Of a stretch of 5,669 nucleotides of DNA, positions 1 through 5,669 are shown one piece after another. Below the pieces are notes generated by a model. That model was not told the origin of the DNA. It did not search any database and saw only the letters and a list, made by a program, of their open reading frames with translations. Each line of letters begins with the position of its first letter. The stretch's first letter is position 1. Where the stretch lies: positions 1 through 5,669 of the forward strand of contig CALGAJ010000149.1 in the NCBI GenBank assembly GCA_937951975.1, in the 5' to 3' direction. The DNA comes from an uncultured Desulfotignum sp. (GTDB lineage: Bacteria; Desulfobacterota; Desulfobacteria; Desulfobacterales; Desulfobacteraceae). Both the position numbers and the translations under genes were made by a program.

Positions 1-1026
1 AAAAGCGCTTAAGGCCGCTACACTGTTTTCAAACAGTATCACTTCATATCCCTGACCCGTCAAAAATTCCTCGAAAATCTCACAGATCGCTTTTTCATCA
101 TCCACCAGCATGATGGTTTTGCTGGTGCCTTGCCCTTTGTTTTTTGATACCACAGGTGCCGGTTTCTCTGGAACCGGCTTTCTTTGAGCACCGGCCGCCG
201 GGAAAAAAATCTCCACAGTGGCTCCTTTTTCCTGCCGGGGGTGGACGACCAGAACACCGTCATGATCATCCACGATCCGCTGAACCTCATCCAGGTCTAT
301 GCCGTCTGTCATCGTTCCGGCCGGTCCGGTGCCAGTATCCGGACAGCCCTGTGTATCAGGTATTTTTCCATTTCTTTCGTCCCCGGTATCGGAAACAGAC
401 AGTTTCAGGTACTCTCCGGCCGGAATTTCCATGCCCCGAACCCGTTGGGGATGAATGATTTTTTCATCCGTCAGTGACACCGTCAGCACACCACCGTTTT
501 TTTTCATGGCCTGATATGCATTCAGGCACAGACCCGTGAACATCTGATGAATCTTCACAGGATCCGCCGATATCATCTGTCTCGAATCCAGCCGGAGCTC
601 CATTTTAATGAATGCCGGAAAAGCAGGCTGGAGCAGCTTCATGGATTCTTTTACAATCAAATACATCCGTAACGGCTTTTTCTGATCCCCGGTCCCGCGG
701 CTGAAGGACAAAATCTGCTGCACCAGTTCAGCCGCACGCTGAGCCCCCGTTAAAATCTGATCGATTTGATCCGAGGCTTTCCGGGGATTGTCCAGACTGA
801 TTTTAGCCAGCTGGGCATAACCGAATATCCCGGAAAGGATATTGTTGAAATCATGGGAAATGCCCGACACCAGCATGCCGATGGCTTCCAGCTTCCGGGA
901 TTGCTGCAACCGGAATTCAACTATTTTCTGTTCCGTGATATCTGTGTCGATTTCATGACATTCCGTGGGTTGTCCATCTTCTTCAGATTCAACAATGGCT
1001 TTGAACTTTTTGTCCATTCCTGACAT
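1..1026 (-). CDS. Soluble hybrid sensor histidine kinase with C-terminal receiver domain (partial, C-terminus outside window)
   Basis: The frame is open from the ATG at 1026 to the left edge (342 codons, no stop). Domains in order: a short N-terminus ending in a PAS/PAC-like strand (DTDITEQK, about residues 26-33); a dimerisation/phosphoacceptor helix with H box SGISHDFNN (His58); an HATPase domain with N box CLNAYQAM (Asn169) and G1 box SDTG (Asp213); a Pro/Lys-rich linker (283-302); and a receiver domain starting TIMLVDDE (acidic pair Asp309-Asp310). The receiver's phosphorylated Asp should lie just past the window. No membrane segment or signal peptide is visible, so the kinase is probably cytoplasmic. 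The stretch between G1 and the domain end is atypical: no F box is recognisable, and the usual GTGLGLA G2 motif aligns with TDGIDLD (240-246). The start at 1026 is supported by AGGGGA at 1030-1035; Met4 is the alternative. It is transcribed divergently from the isomerase gene. The signal sensed is unknown. Confidence 0.9.
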   Translation of the reverse strand, partial: MSGMDKKFKAIVESEEDGQPTECHEIDTDITEQKIVEFRLQQSRKLEAIGMLVSGISHDFNNILSGIFGYAQLAKISLDNPRKASDQIDQILTGAQRAAELVQQILSFSRGTGDQKKPLRMYLIVKESMKLLQPAFPAFIKMELRLDSRQMISADPVKIHQMFTGLCLNAYQAMKKNGGVLTVSLTDEKIIHPQRVRGMEIPAGEYLKLSVSDTGDERNGKIPDTQGCPDTGTGPAGTMTDGIDLDEVQRIVDDHDGVLVVHPRQEKGATVEIFFPAAGAQRKPVPEKPAPVVSKNKGQGTSKTIMLVDDEKAICEIFEEFLTGQGYEVILFENSVAALSAF

Positions 1027-1075
1027 AGATCCCCTTTGTTGTTCTTCTGTCAATTTTGTTCATGTTTGGAATCCG

Positions 1076-1105
1076 CTTATATCAAAGTATCGAAGTACAA
1101 CGCAA
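1076..1105 (-). promoter_or_regulatory. Possible sigma-70 promoter for the histidine kinase
   Basis: Read on the minus strand, TTGCGT (1105-1100) and TATAAG (1081-1076) are separated by 18 bases. The -10 matches consensus at 5 of 6 positions but the -35 at only 3 of 6. It lies about 50 bases upstream of the chosen kinase start. This is pattern matching only. Confidence 0.3.
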
Positions 1106-1128
1106 TGCAAAAAAAAACAGGGCGTTAA

Positions 1129-1156
1129 TTGACAATTCAGTCCCAGACCTTATGAT
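1129..1156 (+). promoter_or_regulatory. Sigma-70 promoter for the cyclophilin gene
   Basis: A perfect -35 hexamer TTGACA (1129-1134) is followed after 16 bases by TATGAT (1151-1156), 5 of 6 matches to the -10 consensus. The predicted transcript would start near 1163, giving a leader of under 30 bases that contains AAGGAG (1178-1183) just before the ATG at 1190. Together these suggest strong, constitutive expression. No obvious operator is seen. Confidence 0.7.
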
Positions 1157-1189
1157 AAAGCAACTTTTAATTCATTTAAGGAGAAACAG

Positions 1190-1720
1190 ATGCCTGATTT
1201 AACCGCAGTAATGAAAACCAGTAAAGGAACCATCCGCCTGAAACTGTTTGCCGATCAAACCCCTGTCACATGCGGCAGTTTTGCCAACCTGGCCAAAAGA
1301 CAATATTACAACGGACTCAAATTCCACCGGGTGATCAGTGATTTCATGATCCAGGGCGGCTGCCCATACGGCAACGGCATGGGCGGGCCGGGATACGAGT
1401 TTGAAAACGAATGTAAAAAAGAGATCAAACACGACAAACCGGGAATTCTGTCCATGGCCAATGCCGGGCCTGGGACCAATGGATCCCAGTTTTTCATCAC
1501 CCACGGGCCGACCCCCCATCTGGACGGCATGCACACGGTCTTTGGTGTGGTTGAAAGCGATGCCGACCAGAAAGTGGTGGACAGCATCGCCCAGGGAGAT
1601 ACCATTGAAAGTGTCGAAATCCAGGGAAATGTGGGGTCTTTATTCAAAAAGATCAAGCCCCGTCTGGACGAATGGAACAAGACATTGAACAAAAATTTTC
1701 CCAAACTGCCCAAGGCATAA
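1190..1720 (+). CDS. Cyclophilin-type peptidyl-prolyl cis-trans isomerase
   Basis: This 176-residue protein is a single cyclophilin domain. Proteins of this family catalyse cis-trans isomerisation of Xaa-Pro bonds and assist folding. The signature FHRVISDFMIQGGCP is at residues 45-59 and SMANAGPGTNGSQFFIT at 88-104, followed by HLDGMHTVFG at 110-119. Residues matching the active site of human cyclophilin A are Arg47, Phe52, Met53, Gln55, Phe102 and His115. The position of the cyclosporin-contacting Trp121 is His110 here, as is common in bacterial forms with low drug affinity. There is no signal peptide, so a cytoplasmic location is expected. A Lys-rich tail of about 25 residues follows the core domain. 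AAGGAG ends 6 bases before the ATG and fixes the start. The gene stands alone between its own promoter and a strong terminator. It resembles the PpiA/PpiB group, but I do not assign a symbol because the sequence alone does not decide between them. Confidence 0.95.
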   Translation: MPDLTAVMKTSKGTIRLKLFADQTPVTCGSFANLAKRQYYNGLKFHRVISDFMIQGGCPYGNGMGGPGYEFENECKKEIKHDKPGILSMANAGPGTNGSQFFITHGPTPHLDGMHTVFGVVESDADQKVVDSIAQGDTIESVEIQGNVGSLFKKIKPRLDEWNKTLNKNFPKLPKA

Positions 1721-1725
1721 AACGA

Positions 1726-1761
1726 CAAAAAGCCGGACAAACGATTTTGTCCGGCTTTTTG
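1726..1761. terminator. Bidirectional intrinsic terminator
   Basis: A perfect 16-base-pair inverted repeat (1726-1741 with 1746-1761) encloses a 4-base loop CGAT. The stem has a GC-rich core (GCCGGAC) flanked by A-runs on the left and T-runs on the right, with more T-rich sequence to about 1780. It begins 6 bases after the cyclophilin stop codon. The A/T flanks are symmetric, so it can also end transcription from the convergent gene whose stop is at 1788. Confidence 0.92.
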
Positions 1762-1787
1762 CTTTTCTTTTTCCGTTTTTTTAACTG

Positions 1788-2177
1788 TCAGGGTGTTGCC
1801 ACATCAATGTAAAAAGGAATCACATGCAGGGTGTTGTTTTTTTCGCTGGTATGACCTAAACGCCAGTCTTTGACCGGCACCCCGGCTTCTTTGATTTTTT
1901 GGATCATCCCTTTGATATCGATGAGTGGATGCCGGGCAAACACTTTGGGTAACCCGTATGTCAGGCTGCACACCAGGCATTTTCCGGGCCGCTGAATCAA
2001 ATGGAACCCCAGCTCCACGGTTTCCGGCCTGACAGACATGCATTCCAGACGGATATCATAGGCCCCTTCCGACACATCCCCGTAAAGTGCCTCGAAAAAC
2101 CGGTCACTGGTACTGGGCGGCAACAGCGTATCACAAAAATCCCGGGTAAAAATGTTTTCCAGCGCATTCTGATTCAT
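1788..2177 (-). CDS. Conserved-looking small protein of unknown function with a CxxC motif
   Basis: This is a 129-residue protein with no signal peptide, no membrane segment and no catalytic motif I can name. The N-terminal half is acidic and contains a DRFFEALYGDVSEGAYDI segment (25-42). The central part, FHLIQRPGKCLVCSLTYGLP (58-77), holds a CxxC pair (Cys67, Cys70) that could bind metal or act in redox chemistry. A helix-like region (87-98) and a strand-rich end follow. From memory, similar proteins in sulfate-reducing Desulfobacterota carry the misleading database name 'pancreas/duodenum homeobox protein 1'; I could not verify this. The start is uncertain: ATG at 2177 is chosen, but an in-frame TTG at 2189 and GTG at 2186 are possible, and the AAGG at 2191-2194 does not clearly favour any of them. 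It converges on the cyclophilin gene and is divergent from nqrA, so it seems to be a single-gene unit. Confidence 0.75.
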   Translation of the reverse strand: MNQNALENIFTRDFCDTLLPPSTSDRFFEALYGDVSEGAYDIRLECMSVRPETVELGFHLIQRPGKCLVCSLTYGLPKVFARHPLIDIKGMIQKIKEAGVPVKDWRLGHTSEKNNTLHVIPFYIDVATP

Positions 2178-2475
2178 CCGATCCACCAATCCTTAACTTC
2201 CCCAAATGGTTTATGAAATAAGTTCTTTCTTTACAATAATCCGGCCGGAAAAATCAAGGTCAAAAATACCGGTTCTTTGATATGCCGCATAAAACACCGT
2301 CTGCTGGATTTTATCCGCTTTTTAATTTGCTGGCCCATTTTCTTTGTGGTAAGGTAAAAAAAATTTGAGGGGTATTGATCTGCCCCAGAAATTTGGTAGA
2401 CTGTATTTTCCGCTGAAACAAACGCATTCAGCCAGGTGGAATCGATACGAACAACCATGGGAACTCATACATTAC
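2178..2475. other. Divergent intergenic region between the small CxxC protein and nqrA
   Basis: This AT-rich stretch of about 300 bases has no convincing gene. Reading left, TTGATT (2257-2252) and TGTAAA (2235-2230) with 16 bases between could be a weak promoter for the small protein. Reading right, TTGCTG (2327-2332) with TAAGGT (2350-2355), or TTGATC (2375-2380) with TAGACT (2397-2402), could serve nqrA. Short palindromes CCGGCCGG (2241-2248) and ACCGGT (2268-2273) and a repeated GTTCTTT (2222-2228, 2272-2278) are present, but none is long enough to call an operator. The frame of nqrA stays open back to a TTG at 2365, but that part does not resemble NqrA. Confidence 0.6.
2375..2402 (+). promoter_or_regulatory. 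Candidate promoter of the nqr operon
   Basis: TTGATC and TAGACT, each 4 of 6 to the sigma-70 consensus, are separated by 16 bases. A transcript from here would have a leader of roughly 65 bases before the ATG at 2476. A weaker alternative lies at 2327-2355. Neither is strong, so this is a candidate only. Confidence 0.3.
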
Positions 2476-3807
2476 ATGGAAAAAATCACCCCTTCCAAAG
2501 GTTTTAAACTGAAACTGGCCGGCATGCCGGATACCAGCATCATCCGCCTTCCCCGACCAGCCACTGTGGGCGTTTCCGCCCTGGACATCCCTCACATCCG
2601 GCCCAAACTGCTGGTCAAAGAAAAAGAAGCCGTCAAAACCGGTACCCCGCTGTTCCATGACAAACGGGACCCGGATATCCGGTATGTGTCCCCGGGAACC
2701 GGCACCGTGAAACAGATCCGGTTCGGCCCCCGCCGCAGTCTGATCGAGGTGGTGATCGCCCTGGACAGCATGGACGATTTTGTCGAGTTCGACCCGGTGT
2801 CTCCGGCAGGCCTGGGCTCCCTTTCAGATCAGGATTTGATCGACCGGCTCAAACAGGGCGGTGTGTGGCAGACCCTGCGGCAGCTGCCGGCCCGGGACAC
2901 GGCGGACAGCAGCACGGCCCCGCCTTTGATCATCGTGTGCCTCAACGGCAATGATCTGTTTTCTCCGCATCCGGGGCGGGTCCTTCAGGACAGAGTCAAA
3001 CAGTTTGAATTCGGGCTGGCCATTCTCCGCAGATTCAGCGACCGGATCATTGTCGCGGCCCGCAAAAGTTCCATGAACCGGCTGGGGCCGGTCAGTGAGC
3101 GGATCACCCATCAGGTGGCCGACATCTACCCGGCCTGGGACCCGGGAGCGATTCTGTACCACATCAAAACAAAGGCGGAAGAAAACCAGGCCTGGTATAT
3201 CCATGCGGAAGGCCTGATCCGGATGGCCCGGTTTCTGGAAACCGGGCGGTATCCCGTGGAAACCATGGTGACCGTCACCAAAGGCCACGATAAAAAACCG
3301 CATATGATCACCCGGCTGGGATCGCCTGTCCATCTGCTGGCCGGCAACTTCCCTGCCGGCAGCATGATCACCACAGGTCAGCTCAACGGAAGAAAAGTGG
3401 ATCCGGACACGCATCTGGGGTTTTTTGAAACCACGTTGAACATTCTTCCGGACGCGCCGGAAGATGAGATGTTCGGATTTTTGAGACCCGGGCTGAACAA
3501 ACCCACGGTATCCAAAACCTTTCTTTCCTGCCTGGTGAACAGAGAAGTTCAGCTGGACGGCACCCTGCACGGCGAAGAAAGGGCCTGCATCAACTGCGGC
3601 TACTGTGAAACCATCTGCCCGGTGGATCTGATGCCCAGCTTCATCATGAAGGCCCTGCACGGCGACGACATTGAAGAGGCTCTGCAGCTGGGGCTTCTGG
3701 ACTGCTGCCGGTGCGGGCTGTGTTCGTTTACCTGCCCGTCCAAGATCGAACTGACCCAGATTCTGTCTTTGGGTATGGATACCCATCACAAGGATAAACA
3801 AGGATAA
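2476..3807 (+). CDS. nqrA: Na+-translocating NADH:quinone oxidoreductase subunit A, unusual form with two 4Fe-4S motifs
   Basis: NqrA is the large peripheral cytoplasmic subunit of the Na+-pumping Nqr complex. The protein has 443 residues, close to the usual length of about 447. The N-terminus (GFKLKLAGMPD, 9-19; then IRPKLLVKEKEAVKTGTPLF and SPGTGTV) follows the NqrA pattern, and FGFLRPGLNKPTVSKTFLS lies in the second half, matching the NqrA 'ELFGW..PG.NK.SVTR.FL' region. There is no glycine-rich GGAGFPT-type NADH/FMN motif, which separates it from RnfC. Unlike canonical NqrA, residues 371-382 read CINCGYCETICP and 410-421 CCRCGLCSFTCP, two complete CxxCxxCxxxCP ferredoxin motifs as in RnfC. 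ATG 2476 is chosen because homology begins there; its ribosome site is weak (GGGA at 2459-2462), and the frame is open back to a TTG at 2365. The next gene is nqrB, 12 bases downstream. Identity as the Nqr A subunit is secure from context; the role of the clusters is inference. Confidence 0.93.
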   Translation: MEKITPSKGFKLKLAGMPDTSIIRLPRPATVGVSALDIPHIRPKLLVKEKEAVKTGTPLFHDKRDPDIRYVSPGTGTVKQIRFGPRRSLIEVVIALDSMDDFVEFDPVSPAGLGSLSDQDLIDRLKQGGVWQTLRQLPARDTADSSTAPPLIIVCLNGNDLFSPHPGRVLQDRVKQFEFGLAILRRFSDRIIVAARKSSMNRLGPVSERITHQVADIYPAWDPGAILYHIKTKAEENQAWYIHAEGLIRMARFLETGRYPVETMVTVTKGHDKKPHMITRLGSPVHLLAGNFPAGSMITTGQLNGRKVDPDTHLGFFETTLNILPDAPEDEMFGFLRPGLNKPTVSKTFLSCLVNREVQLDGTLHGEERACINCGYCETICPVDLMPSFIMKALHGDDIEEALQLGLLDCCRCGLCSFTCPSKIELTQILSLGMDTHHKDKQG

Positions 3808-3819
3808 CCATACGATACC

Positions 3820-4980
3820 ATGAATCCCATCAAAAAAATATTTGATCTGCTGGAACACGATTTCAGTGAATCCGGTAATTTCGCGAAACTGGCGCCCCTG
3901 TTCGATGCCACCAAAACCTTTTTCTTTCTGCCGTCCCCCAAAACCCGCCTGGGACCGTTCATCCGGGATCACCTGGATCTGAAACGCTACATGAGTGTGG
4001 TGCTGCTGTCTTTGATGCCGGTGCTGTTCTTCGGCATGTACAACACCGGGTTTCAGTCCGGTCTGGCCCGGGGGGAATCCCTTGATTTCTGGAGCGCTTT
4101 TCTGTCCGGGGCCTGGGTGGTGATGCCCATCATCATTGTCTCCTACGCCGTGGGATTTTTCTGGGAAATCCTGTTTGCCGCCATCCGGCGCCATCCCATA
4201 TCGGAAGGGTTCCTGGTCACGGGCATGCTGTTTCCTTTGACCCTGCCCCCCACCATTCCGCTGTGGCAGGTGGCGCTGGGTATCTCCTTCGGTGTGGTGA
4301 TCGGCAAGGAAATTTTCGGCGGCACCGGCCGGAACATCCTGAACCCGGCACTGACAGCCCGGGCGTTTGTATTTTTCTCCTATCCCGTGACCATGTCCGG
4401 TAACATCTGGGTGGCCGGGGCCGATGCCGTTGACGGGATCACCGGGGCTACGGCCCTGGCTGTCACAGCCGACGGCGGCACCAGCCTGACCGCGACCCTG
4501 GCGGACCAGGGATTTTCCCTGCCTCATCTGTTTTTCGGACTGGTCCCCGGCAGCATCGGAGAAACATCGGCCCTGTGCTGTCTGATCGGGGCCGCCATTC
4601 TGATACTCACCCGCATCGCCAACTTTCGGATCATTCTGGGCGGTATCGCCGGACTGATTTTGACCGCTCTGCTGGCCTGGCTTCTTCCGGGCACCTACGG
4701 CACCTGGGCCGATGCCGGGCCATTGTTTCATCTGTGCGCCGGCGGGTTTTTGTTCGGCATCACTTTTATGGCCACGGATCCGGTATCTGCCCCCGGCACC
4801 AACCCGGGACGGTGGATTTTCGGATTCCTCATCGGATTTCTCACCGTGGTCCTGCGGGTGGCCAATCCGGCCTTTGCCGAGGGCGTAATGCTGGCCATCC
4901 TGTTCATGAACGTGTTTGCACCGCTGCTGGATCATCTGATCATGAAACAACGCATTTCAAAGAGGATCCCCAATGTCTGA
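3820..4980 (+). CDS. nqrB: Na+-translocating NADH:quinone oxidoreductase subunit B
   Basis: NqrB is an integral membrane subunit of the Nqr complex. It carries covalently bound FMN and takes part in quinone reduction and Na+ translocation. The 386-residue protein starts with a cytoplasmic stretch of about 55 residues (KKIFDLLEHDF, then IRDHLDLKRYM at 48-58) typical of NqrB and missing from the shorter RnfD. Multiple hydrophobic segments follow, for example near 57-74, 97-121, 130-162, 230-285 and 320-380. Family motifs include EGFLVTGMLFPLTLPPTIPLWQ (129-150, with Glu129), GKEIFGGTGRNILNPAL (162-178) and ATDPVSAPGTNPGRW toward the end. The flavin attachment motif is DGITGAT (205-211), so Thr211 should carry the FMN; its first position is Thr where Ser is usual. 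The start follows the nqrA stop by 12 bases, with AAGGA (3800-3804) rather far upstream, which suggests translational coupling. The stop overlaps nqrC. At 386 residues it is slightly shorter than the roughly 415 of Vibrio NqrB. Confidence 0.96.
   Translation: MNPIKKIFDLLEHDFSESGNFAKLAPLFDATKTFFFLPSPKTRLGPFIRDHLDLKRYMSVVLLSLMPVLFFGMYNTGFQSGLARGESLDFWSAFLSGAWVVMPIIIVSYAVGFFWEILFAAIRRHPISEGFLVTGMLFPLTLPPTIPLWQVALGISFGVVIGKEIFGGTGRNILNPALTARAFVFFSYPVTMSGNIWVAGADAVDGITGATALAVTADGGTSLTATLADQGFSLPHLFFGLVPGSIGETSALCCLIGAAILILTRIANFRIILGGIAGLILTALLAWLLPGTYGTWADAGPLFHLCAGGFLFGITFMATDPVSAPGTNPGRWIFGFLIGFLTVVLRVANPAFAEGVMLAILFMNVFAPLLDHLIMKQRISKRIPNV
4961..4966 (+). promoter_or_regulatory. Ribosome binding site of nqrC inside nqrB
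   Basis: AGAGGA ends 6 bases before the nqrC ATG at 4973 and lies within the last codons of nqrB. It supports this ATG as the nqrC start. With the 8-base overlap of the two genes, it indicates coupled translation. Confidence 0.7.
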
Positions 4981-5669
4981 CAAAAAGCAATCCAACCGGT
5001 CATTTAAAAACAGCCGGGTATATGTGGTCTTTTTTGCCCTGGCCGTGGCCCTGGTGTTCAGCGTGCTGATCACGTCCGCCGCCACCATGCTCAAGCCTTT
5101 GCACCAGCAGAACCGGATCCTGGACAAAAAGACCAACCTGCTGGAAGCCGCCAACCTGCTGCCGGAAAATGAAAAACTGACCCCTGAAAAAATCCAGACC
5201 ATCTATGACACCCATATCCGGGAGGTCCATGCCGATCCCCGGGGCCGGATCCTGAGACAAGCCACCGGTGACAGTCTCCAGCTGTATCTGATCCATACAG
5301 ACCAGCAGGTGCAGGGGTATATCGTTCCCATCAGCACCCGGGGCCTGTGGGGGAAAATTCATGGATATCTGGCGTTTGAAGCCGACGGTGAAACCGTGGC
5401 CGGTTTTTCCGTGTACAGCCATTCCGAAACCCCGGGTCTGGGCGGTGAGATCGAAAGCCAGTGGTTTCAGGACAATTTCAAGGGCAAGAAAATCCTCAAC
5501 GCCCATAATCAGCTGGTTTCCGTCAGCATTGCCAAAGGAAAAACCGAAAATCTGCCGGAAAATCTTCAGGATCATTACGTGGACGGTATTTCCGGGGCCA
5601 CCCTGACCGGCAGATACCTCAGTGAAGGGCTGGAGGAAACATTGACCCAGTATGAACCGGTTTCCATTA
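4973..5669 (+). CDS. nqrC: Na+-translocating NADH:quinone oxidoreductase subunit C (partial, C-terminus outside window)
   Basis: NqrC is a membrane-anchored subunit with a periplasmic FMN domain that passes electrons within the Nqr complex. In the window 232 complete codons are present without a stop. Family members are around 250-260 residues, so only the last portion is missing. A basic N-terminus is followed by one transmembrane helix (about residues 16-38), then a soluble domain. Characteristic motifs are RGLWGKIHGYLAF (about 123-135), SETPGLGG (151-158) and DGISGATLTGR (204-214). Thr210 of the SGAT motif is the expected site of phosphoester-linked FMN, added by the flavin transferase ApbE in known systems. 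The ATG lies inside the end of nqrB (8-base overlap, ATGTCTGA) behind a good ribosome site. The A-B-C order matches known nqr operons, so nqrD, nqrE and nqrF are expected next, though they are not visible. RnfG is the related alternative, but the adjacent NqrB with its long N-terminus argues for NqrC. Confidence 0.95.
   Translation, partial: MSDKKQSNRSFKNSRVYVVFFALAVALVFSVLITSAATMLKPLHQQNRILDKKTNLLEAANLLPENEKLTPEKIQTIYDTHIREVHADPRGRILRQATGDSLQLYLIHTDQQVQGYIVPISTRGLWGKIHGYLAFEADGETVAGFSVYSHSETPGLGGEIESQWFQDNFKGKKILNAHNQLVSVSIAKGKTENLPENLQDHYVDGISGATLTGRYLSEGLEETLTQYEPVSI

Noticed and set aside
144..477. Plus-strand open frames across the left end
   Set aside because: They lie opposite the histidine kinase, whose minus-strand frame shows H, N and G1 boxes and a receiver domain. 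The plus-strand products have no recognisable features.
1199..1740. Minus-strand open frames opposite the cyclophilin gene
   Set aside because: The plus strand encodes an unmistakable cyclophilin with promoter, ribosome site and terminator.
2241..2248. CCGGCCGG palindrome with a following A-run as a terminator or operator
   Set aside because: The palindrome is only 8 bases with no loop, and nothing is transcribed toward it that needs ending.
2476..3807. Calling this gene rnfC because of its two 4Fe-4S motifs
   Set aside because: It lacks the RnfC NADH/FMN glycine-rich motif, has the length and N-terminal sequence of NqrA, and is followed by NqrB with its long N-terminus and by NqrC.
2824..4950. 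A 708-codon open frame on the minus strand opposite nqrA and nqrB
   Set aside because: Its translation is rich in Gly, His, Gln and Arg with no domain pattern. It mirrors the codon bias of two clearly real genes on the plus strand, so it is a shadow frame despite its length.
5000..5575. A 191-codon minus-strand open frame opposite nqrC
   Set aside because: It is antisense to a gene with a membrane anchor and SGAT flavin motif, and its product has no domain features.

Overview
The window looks like a chromosomal segment of an anaerobic Desulfobacterota (deltaproteobacterial) sulfate reducer, probably Desulfobacterales. This is inference from the gene content (an Nqr operon with an iron-sulfur-type NqrA, a soluble hybrid histidine kinase, a small CxxC protein of a type I associate with sulfate reducers) and from the codon style. 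No rRNA or other taxonomic marker is present. No mobile element, CRISPR array, tRNA or integrase was seen.

Layout. (1) Positions 1-1026, minus strand: most of a soluble hybrid sensor histidine kinase, cut by the left window edge inside its C-terminal receiver domain. (2) Positions 1027-1189: a divergent intergenic region with a near-consensus sigma-70 promoter reading right. (3) Positions 1190-1720, plus strand: a cyclophilin-type peptidyl-prolyl isomerase, closed by a perfect hairpin terminator at 1726-1761 that also suits the convergent gene. (4) Positions 1788-2177, minus strand: a 129-residue protein of unknown function. (5) Positions 2178-2475: a divergent intergenic region. (6) Positions 2476-5669, plus strand: nqrA, nqrB and nqrC, the first three genes of a Na+-translocating NADH:quinone oxidoreductase operon. 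The window ends inside nqrC, so nqrD, nqrE and nqrF are expected to the right but not seen.

How the genes work together. NqrA, NqrB and NqrC are subunits of one inner-membrane complex that couples electron flow from NADH to quinone to Na+ export. NqrB and NqrC both keep the [S/T]GAT motif where FMN is covalently attached. nqrB and nqrC overlap by 8 bases, and nqrA and nqrB are 12 bases apart, so they are almost certainly co-transcribed. The kinase, isomerase and small protein have their own transcription units and no evident link to Nqr.

Most notable: this NqrA carries two complete CxxCxxCxxxCP ferredoxin-type motifs near its C-terminus. Canonical NqrA has lost them, while its paralogue RnfC keeps two. 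Second, the kinase has a normal phospho-acceptor histidine region and N box but a shortened ATP lid with no recognisable F box or G2 box.
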